Numbered from the stretch's first letter, positions 46,393 through 55,438 are shown. The stretch is DNA of 64,000 nt from Ramlibacter rhizophilus (GCF_004681965.1 NZ_SMLL01000006.1:310001-374000); one strand, 5' to 3'. Program-made: numbers and translations. The notes: a model not told the origin generated them from the sequence alone.

Positions 46393-48072
46393 ATGACCGA
46401 GCGCCCCTGGCTGGCGGCCTATCCCGCCGGCGTTCCTGCCGAGATCGATCCGAGTGGCTACGGATCGCTGGTCGAGCTGATGGAGCAGAGCTTTCGCGAG
46501 CATGGGGCCAGGCCGGCCTACAGCTTCATGGGCAAGGAGCAGAGCTTTGCCGAGACGGACGAGCTGAGCCAGGCCTTTGCCGCCTACCTGCAGCAGCTGG
46601 GGCTGGCGCGCGGGGACCGGGTGGCGATCATGATGCCCAACGTGCCGCAGTACCCGGTGGTGGTGGCGGCGGTGCTGCGGGCCGGGCTGATCGTGGTGAA
46701 CGTGAACCCGCTGTACACGCCGCGCGAGCTGGAGCACCAGCTGGTGGATTCGGGCGCCAAGGCCATCGTGATCATCGAGAACTTCGCCGCCACGCTGCAG
46801 CAGTGCATCGCGAAGACGCCGGTGCGCCACGTGGTGCTCGCCGCCATGGGCGACCGGCTGGGCACGCTCAAGGGAGCCCTGGTCAACTACGTGGTGCGCA
46901 AGGTCAAGAAGCTGGTGCCCGCCTACACGCTGCCGGGGGCGGTGCGCTTCAACGACGCGCTGGCGCGCGGGCGCCGCGCGCCCTTCAAGCGCCCGGAGAT
47001 CCGCCCCGACGACATCGCGGTGCTGCAGTACACCGGCGGCACCACCGGCGTCTCCAAGGGCGCGGTGCTGCTGCACCGCAACCTGATCGCCAACGTGCTG
47101 CAGTCCGAGGCCTGGAACGCGCCGGCCATGGGCACGGTGCCCGCCGGCGAGCAGAGCACCGCGGTCTGCGCCTTGCCGCTCTATCACATCTTCGCGTTCA
47201 CGGTCAGCATGATGCTGTCGCTGCGCACCGGCGCGAAGGTCATCCTGATCCCCAACGCGCGCGACCTCAAGGCCACGCTGGACGAGCTGTCGCGCCATCG
47301 CTTCCACACTTTCCCGGCCGTGAGCACGCTGTTCAACGGCCTGGCGCACCACCCGGATTTCGGCAAGGTGGACTGGTCGAACCTCAAGGTCTCGGTGGGC
47401 GGCGGCATGGCCGTGCAGAGCGCCGTGGCACGCCTGTGGCTGGAGAAGACCGGCTGCCCCATCTGCGAAGGCTATGGCCTGTCGGAGACCTCGCCCTCGG
47501 CCAGCTGCAACCCGGTGACCAGCAAGGAGTTCAGCGGCACCATCGGCGTGCCGCTGCCGTCCACGTGGATGGCCTGCATGGACGACGAGGGACGGGAAGT
47601 GCCGGCCGGCGAGCCCGGCGAGATCTGCATCAAGGGTCCGCAGGTGATGGCCGGCTACTGGCAGCGGCCCGAAGAGACGGCCAAGGTCCTCGGACCCGAA
47701 GGGTGGTTCCGCACCGGCGACATCGGCATCATGGACGAGCGCGGTTTCTTCCGCGTCGTGGACCGCAAGAAGGACATGATCGTGGTCTCGGGCTTCAACG
47801 TGTACCCCAACGAGATCGAGGACGTGGTGGGCGCCATGCCCGGCGTGCTCGAATGCGCGGTGGTCGGCGTGCCCGACGAGCACTCCGGCGAGGCCGTGAA
47901 GCTCATCGTGGTGGCCAAGGACCCGGCGCTGACCGAAGCGCAGGTGCGCGAGTGGTGCCGCGACCGGCTCACGGGCTACAAGCGCCCGCGCGTGGTCGAG
48001 TTCCGCATGGAGTTGCCCAAGACCCCCGTGGGCAAGGTGCTGCGCCGCGAGCTGCGCGCCGCCCACGCCTGA
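46393..48072 (+). CDS. fadD: Long-chain fatty-acid--CoA ligase
   Basis: 559 residues of the ANL superfamily. VLQYTGGTTGVSKGAVLLHRN is the AMP-binding P-loop, YGLSETSPSASCNP the A5 region, GWFRTGDIGIMDERGFFRVVDRKKDMI the A8 hinge, and the C-terminal KTPVGKVLRRELR carries the catalytic Lys. FVSVNPLYT-like VVNVNPLYTPREL is typical of FadD. It activates fatty acids for beta-oxidation or membrane lipid use. The leader contains a 7-bp inverted repeat. The Shine-Dalgarno is weak (GAGGACGAG about ten bases upstream). Confidence 0.93.
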   Translation: MTERPWLAAYPAGVPAEIDPSGYGSLVELMEQSFREHGARPAYSFMGKEQSFAETDELSQAFAAYLQQLGLARGDRVAIMMPNVPQYPVVVAAVLRAGLIVVNVNPLYTPRELEHQLVDSGAKAIVIIENFAATLQQCIAKTPVRHVVLAAMGDRLGTLKGALVNYVVRKVKKLVPAYTLPGAVRFNDALARGRRAPFKRPEIRPDDIAVLQYTGGTTGVSKGAVLLHRNLIANVLQSEAWNAPAMGTVPAGEQSTAVCALPLYHIFAFTVSMMLSLRTGAKVILIPNARDLKATLDELSRHRFHTFPAVSTLFNGLAHHPDFGKVDWSNLKVSVGGGMAVQSAVARLWLEKTGCPICEGYGLSETSPSASCNPVTSKEFSGTIGVPLPSTWMACMDDEGREVPAGEPGEICIKGPQVMAGYWQRPEETAKVLGPEGWFRTGDIGIMDERGFFRVVDRKKDMIVVSGFNVYPNEIEDVVGAMPGVLECAVVGVPDEHSGEAVKLIVVAKDPALTEAQVREWCRDRLTGYKRPRVVEFRMELPKTPVGKVLRRELRAAHA

Positions 48073-48100
48073 ACCCTCTTCGGCGCCTCCCGCCACGCCC

Positions 48101-48811
48101 ATGCTCGCCCTCGTTTCCGCCATGCAAGAGGAGCTGTCCGCAGTCCTCGCACTCATGCCCGACGAGCGCCGCGAACGCGTGGCGGGCCGCGAGTTCTGGG
48201 TCGGGCACCTGCATGGCCAGCCGGTGGTGGCGGTGCTCTCGCGCATCGGCAAGGTGGCGGCGGCGACCACGGCCACCGTCCTGGCCGAACACTTCGGCGT
48301 GCGGCAGCTCGTCTTCACCGGCGTGGCGGGCGGGCTGGGCGCGCAGGTACGACGGGGCGACGTCGTGGTGGCGCGCCGCTTCGTGCAGCACGACCTGGAC
48401 GCCTCGCCGCTGTTTCCTCGCTACGAGGTGCCGCTCTACGGCCAGGCCATGTTCCCCACCGATGCCGCGCTCACCGAGCGCCTGGTGCGCGCCGCACGGC
48501 GGGCCCTGCCGGGCGCTGGCCAGCACGAGGGCCTGATCCTCAGCGGGGACCAGTTCATCGACAGCGCCTCCGAGGCCATGGCCTTGCAACTGGCCTTTCC
48601 CGACGCCCTGGCGGTGGAGATGGAAGGCGCGGCCGTCGCGCAGGTCTGCCACGACTACGGCATCGCCTATGCGGCCGTGCGCACCATCTCCGACCGCGCG
48701 GACGATGAGGCCCATGGCGACTTCGTGAGCTTCATCGACCAGGTGGCCAGCCGGCACACGGCGGCGATCGTCGAGGCGCTGCTGGCGGCCTGGCCGGGCG
48801 GACCTATTTGA
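48101..48811 (+). CDS. mtnN: 5'-Methylthioadenosine/S-adenosylhomocysteine nucleosidase
   Basis: 236 residues of the PNP/UDP phosphorylase family. LALVSAMQEELSAVLALM, RIGKVAAATTATVLAEHFGV, FTGVAGGLGAQVRRGDVVV and the catalytic AVEMEGAAVAQVCHDYGI with SDRAD are present. It clears methylthioadenosine and S-adenosylhomocysteine after methylation, polyamine and autoinducer synthesis. Its end overlaps the convergent corA end by 8 bp. Confidence 0.92.
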   Translation: MLALVSAMQEELSAVLALMPDERRERVAGREFWVGHLHGQPVVAVLSRIGKVAAATTATVLAEHFGVRQLVFTGVAGGLGAQVRRGDVVVARRFVQHDLDASPLFPRYEVPLYGQAMFPTDAALTERLVRAARRALPGAGQHEGLILSGDQFIDSASEAMALQLAFPDALAVEMEGAAVAQVCHDYGIAYAAVRTISDRADDEAHGDFVSFIDQVASRHTAAIVEALLAAWPGGPI

Positions 48812-49790
48812 GCCAGCCGCGTTTCCTGAAGTACCACATGGGGCCCACGGCGCTGGCGACCATCAGGCCCAGGGCGAAGGGGTAGCCGGCGGCCCAGTCC
48901 AGCTCGGGCATGAAGCGGAAGTTCATGCCGTAGATGCTCGCGATCAGCGTCGGCGGCAGCAGGGCGACGCTGGCGACCGAGAAGATCTTGATGATCTTGT
49001 TCTGGTTGATGTTGATGAAGCCGACGATGGCGTCCATCAGGAAGTTGATCTTGTCGAACAGGAAGGCCGTGTGGCTGTCCAGGGACTCGATGTCGCGCAG
49101 GATCTGGCGCGCGTCGTCGAACTGGCCGGCCGAGAGCATGCGGCTTCGCATCATGAAGCTCACCGCGCGGCGCGTGTCCATCATGTTGCGGCGGATGCGG
49201 CCGTTCAGGTCCTCCTGGCGCGCGATGCGGCCCAGGACCTCGCCGGCGCGCTGGTCGGTCACGTCGCCGGCCAGCACCTGCTTGCTCACCAGCTCCAGCT
49301 CGTCGTAGATGCCCTCGAGGATGTCGGCCGAGTGTTCCGCGTCGGTGTCGAACAGGCTCAGGAGCACTTCCTTGGCGTCCTCGATCAGCCCAGGTGCGCG
49401 GCGCGCGCGCATGCGCAGCAGCCGGAACACCGGCACGTCCTCGTCATGGATGGAGAACAGCACGCCCTTGCTGCGCAGGCTGTCGTTGACCAGGTTCATG
49501 ATGAAGGCGACGCGCACGGTGCGGAATTCGTCGTCGCCGGCGATGAGGAAGTCGCTGCGGATGTGCAGGTCGCCGTTGTCTTCCTCGTAGAAGCGGGCCG
49601 ATTCCTCGATGTCCTCGTCGGTCGCGTCCTGCGGGATGGACAGGCCGAAGTACTGGCTCACCCAGCGCTTCTCCTCCACCGACGGTGATTCGAGGTCCAC
49701 CCAGATCGGCTGGAACTTCGAGAGCTCCTCGAGGGACTCGATCTCCTCCTGGAACAGCCGCCCGTTCACGAGCGTGAAGATATTGAGCAT
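48804..49790 (-). CDS. corA: Magnesium/cobalt transporter CorA family
   Basis: 328 residues. The N-terminal cytosolic domain is alpha/beta; two C-terminal helices carry the ion-selectivity motif GMN in SIYGMNFRFMPELDW, followed by the periplasmic loop and a short basic C terminus (YFRKRGWLK). CorA forms a pentamer and imports Mg2+. I chose the ATG at 49790, where similarity begins; the frame runs 29 codons further upstream. A CATAAT element lies at 49861-49866 on the minus strand. It converges on mtnN with an 8-bp overlap. Confidence 0.93.
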   Translation of the reverse strand: MLNIFTLVNGRLFQEEIESLEELSKFQPIWVDLESPSVEEKRWVSQYFGLSIPQDATDEDIEESARFYEEDNGDLHIRSDFLIAGDDEFRTVRVAFIMNLVNDSLRSKGVLFSIHDEDVPVFRLLRMRARRAPGLIEDAKEVLLSLFDTDAEHSADILEGIYDELELVSKQVLAGDVTDQRAGEVLGRIARQEDLNGRIRRNMMDTRRAVSFMMRSRMLSAGQFDDARQILRDIESLDSHTAFLFDKINFLMDAIVGFININQNKIIKIFSVASVALLPPTLIASIYGMNFRFMPELDWAAGYPFALGLMVASAVGPMWYFRKRGWLK

Positions 49791-49863
49791 GGGCTCTCGT
49801 CCGTGACGGTGACTTCGGGTCGGCGCGGCGGGCGGTGCCTGCCGACGCTGAAAGGCGCGTGGA

Positions 49864-51078
49864 TTATGCCCGCGCAACGGTCCTGGCCGGTTCGAAGAAG
49901 GCGCGCAGTTGCGCGCCCTGCGCCGCGGCGTCGCGCTCGCCCAGAGCGATCAATGCGCGCACGAAGGGCGGCTCGAACATCAGGTAGCTGGCCAGGGGCG
50001 CGCCGGGGCCCAGGGCGCCCACGGCGCGCAGGGCCGACCGCAGCGGCGCGGGCATGTCCGCCAGGTGCTCCAGGGCCAGCGCGTCGAGCGAGCGCGAGGG
50101 CTGGATGGACAGCACCTCCACCGGCCGGTAAGGCACGGCCGCCGCGAGCCGGGGCGGCAGTTGCGACAGGGCCCGTGTCACCCGGCGGGCCTGCTCCACG
50201 TCGGCCCGCACGGCATCGTGGAACACGCTGCCCAGTGCGTGGCCCGCGATGGTGCCGAATCCCGGGGGGCGGGCGGACGGCCCGTTCGGCAGCAGCGGCT
50301 CCGGCTGGCCGACGCCGATCACCAGCAGCTTGCCCGCCCCCAGGCGCAGCGCGGGCGAGAGGGGCGAGATCTGGCGCATGGAGCCGTCGCCGAAATGCTC
50401 GGTGCGGCCATCGACTTCGATGGGCACCGAGGGAAAGAGGAAGGGAATGGCGGCCGAGGCGAGGAGGTGCTGCGCGGTGATGGCCTGGAACTCGCCCCGG
50501 CGCCCCGGCGAGTTCCAGGGGCGGCGCCCGCCGTCGCGCGCGGTATGGCAGAAGGTCCAGTGCACGCCGGTGGAGTAGCTGGAGGCGGTGACGGCCAGCG
50601 CCTCGATCGCGCGGCTGCGCAGCGCTCGTTCCAGTCCGCCCATCGACAGCTGGGCCTCCAGGGTCCGGGCCAGGGGCGTGGTGTCCAGGATGGCCCCCTG
50701 GCGCCGACCCTGGCGCCACAGGTGCAGCGCCGTGGCCAGGCGCGAGGGCCGCGTCCAGGACGGCAGGTGCAGCTCGTACACCGCGCTGCTGCGAAGCTCG
50801 GACCAGAAGCCGGCGAGCCGCTCGAAGGCCGCGGCCCCGTCGGCCGCCTGCGTGGCCAGGTAGGTGGCGTTCAGCGCGCCGGCCGAGGTGCCCAGCAGGA
50901 TGTCGAAGGGGAATGTGTCACCGCCCATGCACCGCGCCAAGGCCCGCAGCACGCCGGCCTGGTAGGCCGTGCGCGCCCCGCCGCCCATCAAGACCAGCGC
51001 CCGCGTGTCCGGGGCGGGGCGCAGCAGGGCGGTCTGGATGAGGGTGTCGAGCGTCATGGCCGCGGAAGCTGCGGCCAT
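49864..51078 (-). CDS. Patatin-like phospholipase
   Basis: 404 residues. The oxyanion-hole loop VLMGGGARTAYQAGVLRAL, the nucleophile elbow DILLGTSAGALNATY (Ser in GxSxG) and the dyad Asp in HFGDGSMRQISPLSPAL make up the complete patatin catalytic set. It should hydrolyse acyl esters of lipids in the cytosol or at the membrane. The ATG at 51078 or the one at 51057 (MTLDTL) could start it; I kept the longer. Its 3' end overlaps the corA promoter region. The C-terminal third has no recognised domain. Confidence 0.87.
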   Translation of the reverse strand: MAAASAAMTLDTLIQTALLRPAPDTRALVLMGGGARTAYQAGVLRALARCMGGDTFPFDILLGTSAGALNATYLATQAADGAAAFERLAGFWSELRSSAVYELHLPSWTRPSRLATALHLWRQGRRQGAILDTTPLARTLEAQLSMGGLERALRSRAIEALAVTASSYSTGVHWTFCHTARDGGRRPWNSPGRRGEFQAITAQHLLASAAIPFLFPSVPIEVDGRTEHFGDGSMRQISPLSPALRLGAGKLLVIGVGQPEPLLPNGPSARPPGFGTIAGHALGSVFHDAVRADVEQARRVTRALSQLPPRLAAAVPYRPVEVLSIQPSRSLDALALEHLADMPAPLRSALRAVGALGPGAPLASYLMFEPPFVRALIALGERDAAAQGAQLRAFFEPARTVARA

Positions 51079-51097
51079 GGTAGAGCAGACCTAAGGA

Positions 51098-51691
51098 TTA
51101 AGAAAGAGGTGTCTGCATGGAGGCGCGCGTATCGCACTTCAGCACGCTGGCCATGTAGCGCATGCTGGCCAGGTGGGCTTCAGTGCTCTCCGCCGCGCTG
51201 CAGTCCTCGGGAATCCAGCAGCGGAACTCGCGCAGAAAGGCGTCGGCCGCCGTCATCTGTACGCACATGTCCGTCGCCAGCCCGCAGATCACCAGTTCCG
51301 TGGCGTCCATCTCGGCCAGCAGCAGCTCCAGCGGCGAGCCGTAGAAGGCTGAGTGCCGGGGCTTGAGCACCGTCAGGTCGGCGGGCCGGGGGGCCAGCAG
51401 GCGGGCGATGTCGCCGGCGGCACCGTCGCGCCGCTGGCAGTCCTCGACGAGGAAGCGGAAGTCGGACTGCCAGGCGCCGTAGTTGTCGTTGGCATAGACC
51501 GTCGCGACCCCTTGCTCCGCGAGGGCCTCCTTGAGCGCGGCCACGGCCCGGGCGGCCTGCAGCGCGCGGGGGGCGAGCTCCTCGGCGCCAGGGAAGTCGA
51601 GCGGGTTGATGTAGTCGACCAGGAGCAGCACGCGCGGGCTGTGCGGTGCGCTGGCGCGGTGGTGGCGGTTCTCGCGGATGGAGGCAGGCAT
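51098..51691 (-). CDS. Isochorismatase-family cysteine hydrolase
   Basis: 197 residues. The catalytic triad Asp (LLLVDYINPLDF), Lys (VLKPRHSAFYGSPL) and Cys (GLATDMCVQMTA) is complete, as in nicotinamidases and isochorismatase-like hydrolases. It acts on a small amide or ester in the cytosol; the exact substrate cannot be assigned. I chose the ATG at 51691; the frame is open upstream to 51790 but that part is low-complexity and overlaps the promoter of the divergent small genes. It follows the patatin start by 19 bp and may be co-transcribed with it. Confidence 0.87.
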   Translation of the reverse strand: MPASIRENRHHRASAPHSPRVLLLVDYINPLDFPGAEELAPRALQAARAVAALKEALAEQGVATVYANDNYGAWQSDFRFLVEDCQRRDGAAGDIARLLAPRPADLTVLKPRHSAFYGSPLELLLAEMDATELVICGLATDMCVQMTAADAFLREFRCWIPEDCSAAESTEAHLASMRYMASVLKCDTRASMQTPLS

Positions 51692-51842
51692 GGCAGCAAT
51701 CCTCCGGCCGGTGCCGGACACCGGCGGCCGGCCGGCACAGGCGGCGGGGGCAGGACCGGTCCTACATTCCCCAGCCGAGCCGTCCGACATACCGGATGAG
51801 GCGGGCTTCCTAAAGTCCCCTCAACTGTAGAAGGAGCTGTCC

Positions 51843-52022
51843 ATGATCCACCACGCGTCCGATCCGAAAGCCGCAGGCTCCGGCTGGCGCCCGAGTGCCC
51901 CGGCACAGGGCAAGGACGCCGTGCGCACGCGACCTGGACATGCCTGGCCCTTCCTCAGCAAGCCCCTCGAGCCCCGTCCGGTGGCGCGCGCACAGGCGCG
52001 GCGCAGCGAAGGCGGCAGCTGA
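51843..52022 (+). CDS. Unrecognised 59-aa small protein, first of a tandem pair
   Basis: 59 residues starting MIHHASDPKAAGSGWRPSAP and ending ARAQARRSEGGS. It is preceded by a perfect Shine-Dalgarno AGAAGGAG at 51828-51835, seven bases before the ATG, better than most genes here. Codon third positions are about 80 percent G or C by my count, as expected for a native gene. The protein is basic, rich in Pro, Ala and Arg, probably disordered, with no signal peptide or membrane segment. It is too short for most gene callers. I know no homologue. The next small gene starts 25 bp later and a strong hairpin closes the unit. Confidence 0.6.
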   Translation: MIHHASDPKAAGSGWRPSAPAQGKDAVRTRPGHAWPFLSKPLEPRPVARAQARRSEGGS

Positions 52023-52047
52023 TCAATATCGAATTTCCGGAGTTTCC

Positions 52048-52236
52048 ATGTCCCTCGAAGCCCTGAAGGCGCCCAAGCGCCCCATCGACGTGCCGCGCGA
52101 CAAGCCCCGGGTGGACCGCGTCGAGCACGGCAACCTGGAGCGCCCTGGTGCCGTGCTGCATCCACGCGCGAGCCAGCCGGCTGCGCGCCAGCCTGCCGCC
52201 TGGGAGCGCCACGCCCGCGGACCACGCTGGAACTGA
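52048..52236 (+). CDS. Unrecognised 62-aa small protein, second of a tandem pair
   Basis: 62 residues: MSLEALKAPKRPIDVPRDKP at the start, then a basic, Pro/Arg/Ala-rich segment ending ERHARGPRWN. CCGGAG lies nine bases before the ATG. Codon third positions are about 85 percent G or C by my count. The protein is strongly basic and probably disordered until it meets a partner such as RNA, ribosomes or membranes; that is inference. It follows the 59-aa gene after 25 bp and precedes the hairpin at 52261-52299, making a short two-gene unit upstream of the ribosome-hibernation gene hpf. Confidence 0.68.
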   Translation: MSLEALKAPKRPIDVPRDKPRVDRVEHGNLERPGAVLHPRASQPAARQPAAWERHARGPRWN

Positions 52237-52260
52237 TCCACTCTGCGGGTCGCATTCTCC

Positions 52261-52299
52261 GGGCCGGGTGCCTCGCTGCCGTAGCGAGGCACCCGGCCC
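52261..52299 (+). terminator. Perfect 17-bp stem hairpin after the small-protein pair
   Basis: GGGCCGGGTGCCTCGCT (52261-52277), loop GCCGT, AGCGAGGCACCCGGCCC (52283-52299) form an uninterrupted 17-bp stem, then TTGTCATGC. It is the strongest simple hairpin seen in the window and lies 25 bp after the 62-aa stop. The T-run is short, so termination may be partial or the hairpin may protect a 3' end. Confidence 0.75.
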
Positions 52300-52372
52300 T
52301 TGTCATGCTCTTCAAGCCTTTGCGCTGCGTCAATAGCCCCTGGTAATCCCTACGCCGACCCACGAAATCGGA

Positions 52373-52401
52373 TTGATCTTCGTGGCGCCTTTGCGCATAG
52401 T
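52373..52401 (+). promoter_or_regulatory. Candidate sigma-70 promoter for hpf
   Basis: TTGATC at 52373-52378 and CATAGT at 52396-52401 are 17 bp apart, four of six matches in each hexamer or close to it. The leader would be about 73 nt and contains AGGAG at 52471-52475 before the ATG at 52481. Confidence 0.4.
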
Positions 52402-52480
52402 GGGCCGTCACGGATCCCTCGCGGCGGCGCCCGCACCGGACGGCCCGCCATCCCTCGGCCCCCCAACCACAGGAGATGCT

Positions 52481-52816
52481 ATGAACTTGACGATCAGCGG
52501 CCACCACCTGGAAGTCACGCAAGCCCTTCGCAACTACGTGACGGCCAAGCTGGAGCGGATCACGCGGCACTTCGACCAGATCGAAGACATCCGGGTCCGC
52601 CTGATCATCGAGAACGAAACCGAGAAGGACCGCCGCCAGCGCGCCGAATGCCTCATCCATGTCAAGGGGAACGATCTTTTCGCCGAAAGCGCACACGAGG
52701 ATCTCTACGCCGCTCTCGACCAGCTGGCCGACAAGCTCGACCGACTGGTCGGCCGCTACAAGTCGCGCCTGCAGGATCACCACCACGAAGCCGTCAAGCG
52801 CCTCGCGACCGCGTGA
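52481..52816 (+). CDS. hpf: Ribosome hibernation-promoting factor
   Basis: 111 residues of the short HPF/YfiA type. [39 protein letters not shown] and [35 protein letters not shown] are the known fold, with the basic C-terminal strand. It binds the decoding centre of the 30S subunit in stationary phase and pairs ribosomes into inactive 100S dimers. AGGAG precedes the ATG. A small stem-loop, GGCGCTGC/GCAGCGCC at 52822-52841, follows, and ptsN is 130 bp downstream, the common rpoN-hpf-ptsN order without rpoN in view. Confidence 0.93.
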   Translation: MNLTISGHHLEVTQALRNYVTAKLERITRHFDQIEDIRVRLIIENETEKDRRQRAECLIHVKGNDLFAESAHEDLYAALDQLADKLDRLVGRYKSRLQDHHHEAVKRLATA

Positions 52817-52821
52817 TCACC

Positions 52822-52841
52822 GGCGCTGCGCAGGCAGCGCC
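52822..52841 (+). terminator. Stem-loop after hpf
   Basis: GGCGCTGC, GCAG, GCAGCGCC forms an eight-base-pair perfect stem 5 bp after the hpf stop. There is no T-run, so it is a poor intrinsic terminator; it may modulate ptsN expression. Confidence 0.4.
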
Positions 52842-52946
52842 TGCGGCGGCGCCAGGGCCCCGGCCGACGTCGCCTGCCCGATGGGCCCAGGCTGAACTCC
52901 TCTTTCCGCCGGGCCTGTGGCGGGGTGCATAATCCACCTCCCAACC

Positions 52947-53414
52947 ATGAACCGCCTCGCGTCCATCCTGCCTGTCGCTCAAGTGCTCGTGAGCGTCGAC
53001 GCCACCAGCAAGAAGCGGGCCTTCGAGGAAGCCGGGCTGTTGTTCGAGAACCTGCACGGTCTCTCGCGCGCGCTCGTCACCGACAGCCTGTTCGCCCGTG
53101 AACGCCTGGGCTCCACTGGGCTCGGGCATGGCGTGGCCATTCCGCACGGGCGCATCAAGGGCCTGAAGGCGCCCATGGCGGCCTTGTTCCAGCTGGCCCA
53201 GCCCATCGGCTTCGATGCGCCGGACGAGCAACCGGTCGGCCTGCTCATCTTCCTGCTGGTGCCCGAGGCGGCCACGCAGAAGCACCTGGAAATCCTCTCC
53301 GAAATTGCCGAGCTGCTGAGCGACGCACCCTTGCGCGAGCGCATCAAGTCGAGCCAGAGCGCCGATGAACTGCATGCGTTGATCGCGAACTGGCAGTCGG
53401 CGCAGTCGGCGTGA
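52947..53414 (+). CDS. ptsN: PTS-Ntr EIIA component (nitrogen-related phosphoprotein)
   Basis: 155 residues of the EIIA family. The phosphorylated His lies in [20 protein letters not shown], near residue 70. It receives phosphate through EI-Ntr and NPr and adjusts potassium transport and other targets instead of sugar uptake. A CATAAT element at 52928-52933 ends 13 nt before the ATG. It overlaps hprK by 4 bp (GTGA), coupling the phosphocarrier to the HPr kinase. Confidence 0.93.
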   Translation: MNRLASILPVAQVLVSVDATSKKRAFEEAGLLFENLHGLSRALVTDSLFARERLGSTGLGHGVAIPHGRIKGLKAPMAALFQLAQPIGFDAPDEQPVGLLIFLLVPEAATQKHLEILSEIAELLSDAPLRERIKSSQSADELHALIANWQSAQSA

Positions 53415-54361
53415 AACCCACCGTCGTCAGCGCCGACGTCCTCTTCGAGGACCATCGCGGGCAGCTGAAGTGGGAGTGGGTGGCCGGCCTCGGTGCTTCC
53501 GAGCGGCGCTTCGACGAGGTCGCCGTGCGGGCCGCGCGCTCGGGCGCCGACCTGGTCGGTTACCTGAACTACATCCATCCCTACCGGGTGCAGATCCTGG
53601 GCGAGCGCGAGATCGCCTACCTCACCAACGCCACGCAGGAAGACTGCGCCCGCCGAATTTCTCGCATCGTGACGCTGGAGCCGCCCGTTCTGGTGCTGGC
53701 CGACAGCCAGGTCGCGCCCGACGCGCTGGTCGCGATGTGCGAGCGGGCGCAAATCCCGATGTTCGCCACGGCCGAATCCTCGGCCTTCGTCATCGACGTG
53801 CTGCGCGCCTACCTGTCCAAGCACTTCGCCGAGCGCACCTCCATGCACGGCGTCTTCATGGACATCCTGGGCCTGGGCGTGCTGATCACGGGCGAGTCGG
53901 GCCTGGGCAAGAGCGAGCTGGGCCTGGAGCTGATCTCGCGCGGCAACGGCCTCGTGGCCGACGACGCGGTGGACCTGTACCGCATCAACCAGACCACGAT
54001 CGAGGGGCGCTGTCCCGAGCTGTTGCAGAACCTGCTGGAGGTGCGCGGCATCGGCCTGCTGGACATCCGCGCGATCTTCGGCGAGACCGCGGTGCGCCGG
54101 AAGATGCGCCTGAAGCTCATCGTCCACCTGGTGCGGCGGGAGACGCTGGAGCGCGAGTACGAGCGCCTGCCCTACGAGCCGCTCACGCAGGACGTGCTGG
54201 GCGTGCCGATCCGCAAGGCCGTGATCCAGGTGGTCGCCGGACGCAACATCGCCGTGCTGGTGGAAGCGGCCGTGCGCAACACCATCCTGCAGCTGCGCGG
54301 CGTGGACACCTACCAGGAGTTCGTCGAGCGCCACCGGCGCGCGATGGAAAAGGATTCCTAG
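53411..54361 (+). CDS. hprK: HPr kinase/phosphorylase
   Basis: 316 residues starting at GTG 53411, which overlaps the ptsN stop. Walker [19 protein letters not shown] starts near residue 161 with Lys167; [32 protein letters not shown] follows, typical of proteobacterial HprK. It phosphorylates and dephosphorylates a serine on HPr in response to ATP and phosphate. Proteobacterial versions with PtsN and without a sugar PTS are thought to act in a regulatory phosphotransfer system. It converges on fur after 16 bp. Confidence 0.94.
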   Translation: MKPTVVSADVLFEDHRGQLKWEWVAGLGASERRFDEVAVRAARSGADLVGYLNYIHPYRVQILGEREIAYLTNATQEDCARRISRIVTLEPPVLVLADSQVAPDALVAMCERAQIPMFATAESSAFVIDVLRAYLSKHFAERTSMHGVFMDILGLGVLITGESGLGKSELGLELISRGNGLVADDAVDLYRINQTTIEGRCPELLQNLLEVRGIGLLDIRAIFGETAVRRKMRLKLIVHLVRRETLEREYERLPYEPLTQDVLGVPIRKAVIQVVAGRNIAVLVEAAVRNTILQLRGVDTYQEFVERHRRAMEKDS

Positions 54362-54377
54362 GCGAGCCGCGACCCGG

Positions 54378-54818
54378 TCAGCGGGTCGTCCGCTGCGGCC
54401 GGTGCGGGCACTGCGGCTTGGTGCAGTGCGCATACAGGCTCAGGGCGTGGTCGGCGATCTCGAAGCCCTTGAGCTGCGCCACCTCGTGCTGGCGCTTCTC
54501 GATCTCCGGGTCATAGAACTCCTCCACGCGGCCGCAGTCCAGGCACACCAGGTGGTCGTGGTGCTGGCCTTCGTTGAGTTCATAGACGGCCTTGCCGCTC
54601 TCGAAATGGCTGCGCGAGAGGATGCCGGCCTGCTCGAACTGCGTGAGCACCCGATAGACGGTGGCCAGGCCGATGTCCGAGCGCTCCTGCAGCAGCACGC
54701 GGAAGACGTCTTCCGCGGTCATGTGCCGTTGCGATCCCTTCTGGAACACGTCCAGGATCTTCAGCCGCGGAAGCGTCGCCTTCAGGCCGGTGCTTTTGAG
54801 TTCGTCGATGTTCGCCAT
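54378..54818 (-). CDS. fur: Ferric uptake regulator Fur
   Basis: 146 residues. The winged helix includes [16 protein letters not shown] and [20 protein letters not shown]. The metal-binding sites are visible: HHDH at residues 86-89, Cys92 and Cys95, with further Cys residues near the end (HCTKPQCPH). With Fe2+ it represses iron-uptake genes. I chose the ATG at 54818 after comparing with the family; the frame extends 31 codons further. It diverges from bamE over a 74-bp gap, an arrangement common in betaproteobacteria. Confidence 0.94.
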   Translation of the reverse strand: MANIDELKSTGLKATLPRLKILDVFQKGSQRHMTAEDVFRVLLQERSDIGLATVYRVLTQFEQAGILSRSHFESGKAVYELNEGQHHDHLVCLDCGRVEEFYDPEIEKRQHEVAQLKGFEIADHALSLYAHCTKPQCPHRPQRTTR

Positions 54819-54892
54819 GGGGTCGCGTCGTGCCGGAGCCCGCAGGAGGGCGCTCGCTACAATCGCCCGGATCATAAAGCCACCCTCGTCCG

Positions 54893-55438
54893 ATGCCTGC
54901 CCTCCACCCACGCCTTAGCCGGCTCGTCCTGGTGCTGGCGGCCAGTGCCGCGGTCGCCGGCTGCGGCTCGCTCAACGACGCCACCAAGCGCTTTGCCTCG
55001 AACCTCGCTCCCTACAAGCCGCCGGTGGTGCAGGGCAACTTCGTCTCGCGCGAGCAGGCCGAGCTGCTCAAGCCCGGCATGAGCCGCCAGCAGGTGCGCG
55101 AGGTGCTGGGCACGCCGCTGGTCACCAGCCTGTTCCACGCCGACCGCTGGGACTACGTCTTCACCCTGAAGCGCCCGGGCGTCCCCTCGCAGGCCCACCA
55201 CCTCACCGTGTTCTTCAAGGACAACGCGCTGGAGCGCTTCGAAGGTGAGCGCCTGCCCAGCGAGGCCGAGTTCGTCGAACAGATCGACACCCGCCGTGCC
55301 AGCGGCCCGGTGCCGGTGCTCCAGGCCACCGAGGCGCAGCTGCAGCGCTTCGGCAAGCCGGCGCCGCGCGCCGAGGAGGCGCCCGCCCCGCCGCCGGCCT
55401 CGGCCAGCTATCCGCCGCTCGAGCCGCAGGTGCGATGA
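54893..55438 (+). CDS. bamE: Outer-membrane assembly lipoprotein BamE
   Basis: 181 residues. Signal peptide with lipobox VAGCG, Cys at about residue 24 ([11 protein letters not shown]). The SmpA/OmlA domain follows: [28 protein letters not shown] and [11 protein letters not shown] Pro/Ala-rich C-terminal tail of about 30 residues is longer than in E. coli. It stabilises the BAM complex that inserts outer-membrane beta-barrels. A TACAAT element at 54858-54863 is a candidate -10. The stop overlaps the dapB start by 4 bp. Confidence 0.92.
   Translation: MPALHPRLSRLVLVLAASAAVAGCGSLNDATKRFASNLAPYKPPVVQGNFVSREQAELLKPGMSRQQVREVLGTPLVTSLFHADRWDYVFTLKRPGVPSQAHHLTVFFKDNALERFEGERLPSEAEFVEQIDTRRASGPVPVLQATEAQLQRFGKPAPRAEEAPAPPPASASYPPLEPQVR

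Noticed and set aside
52382..52397. Sigma-54-like promoter GTGGCGCCTTTGC before hpf
   Set aside because: The distance between the GG and GC dinucleotides is wrong for the -24/-12 pattern.
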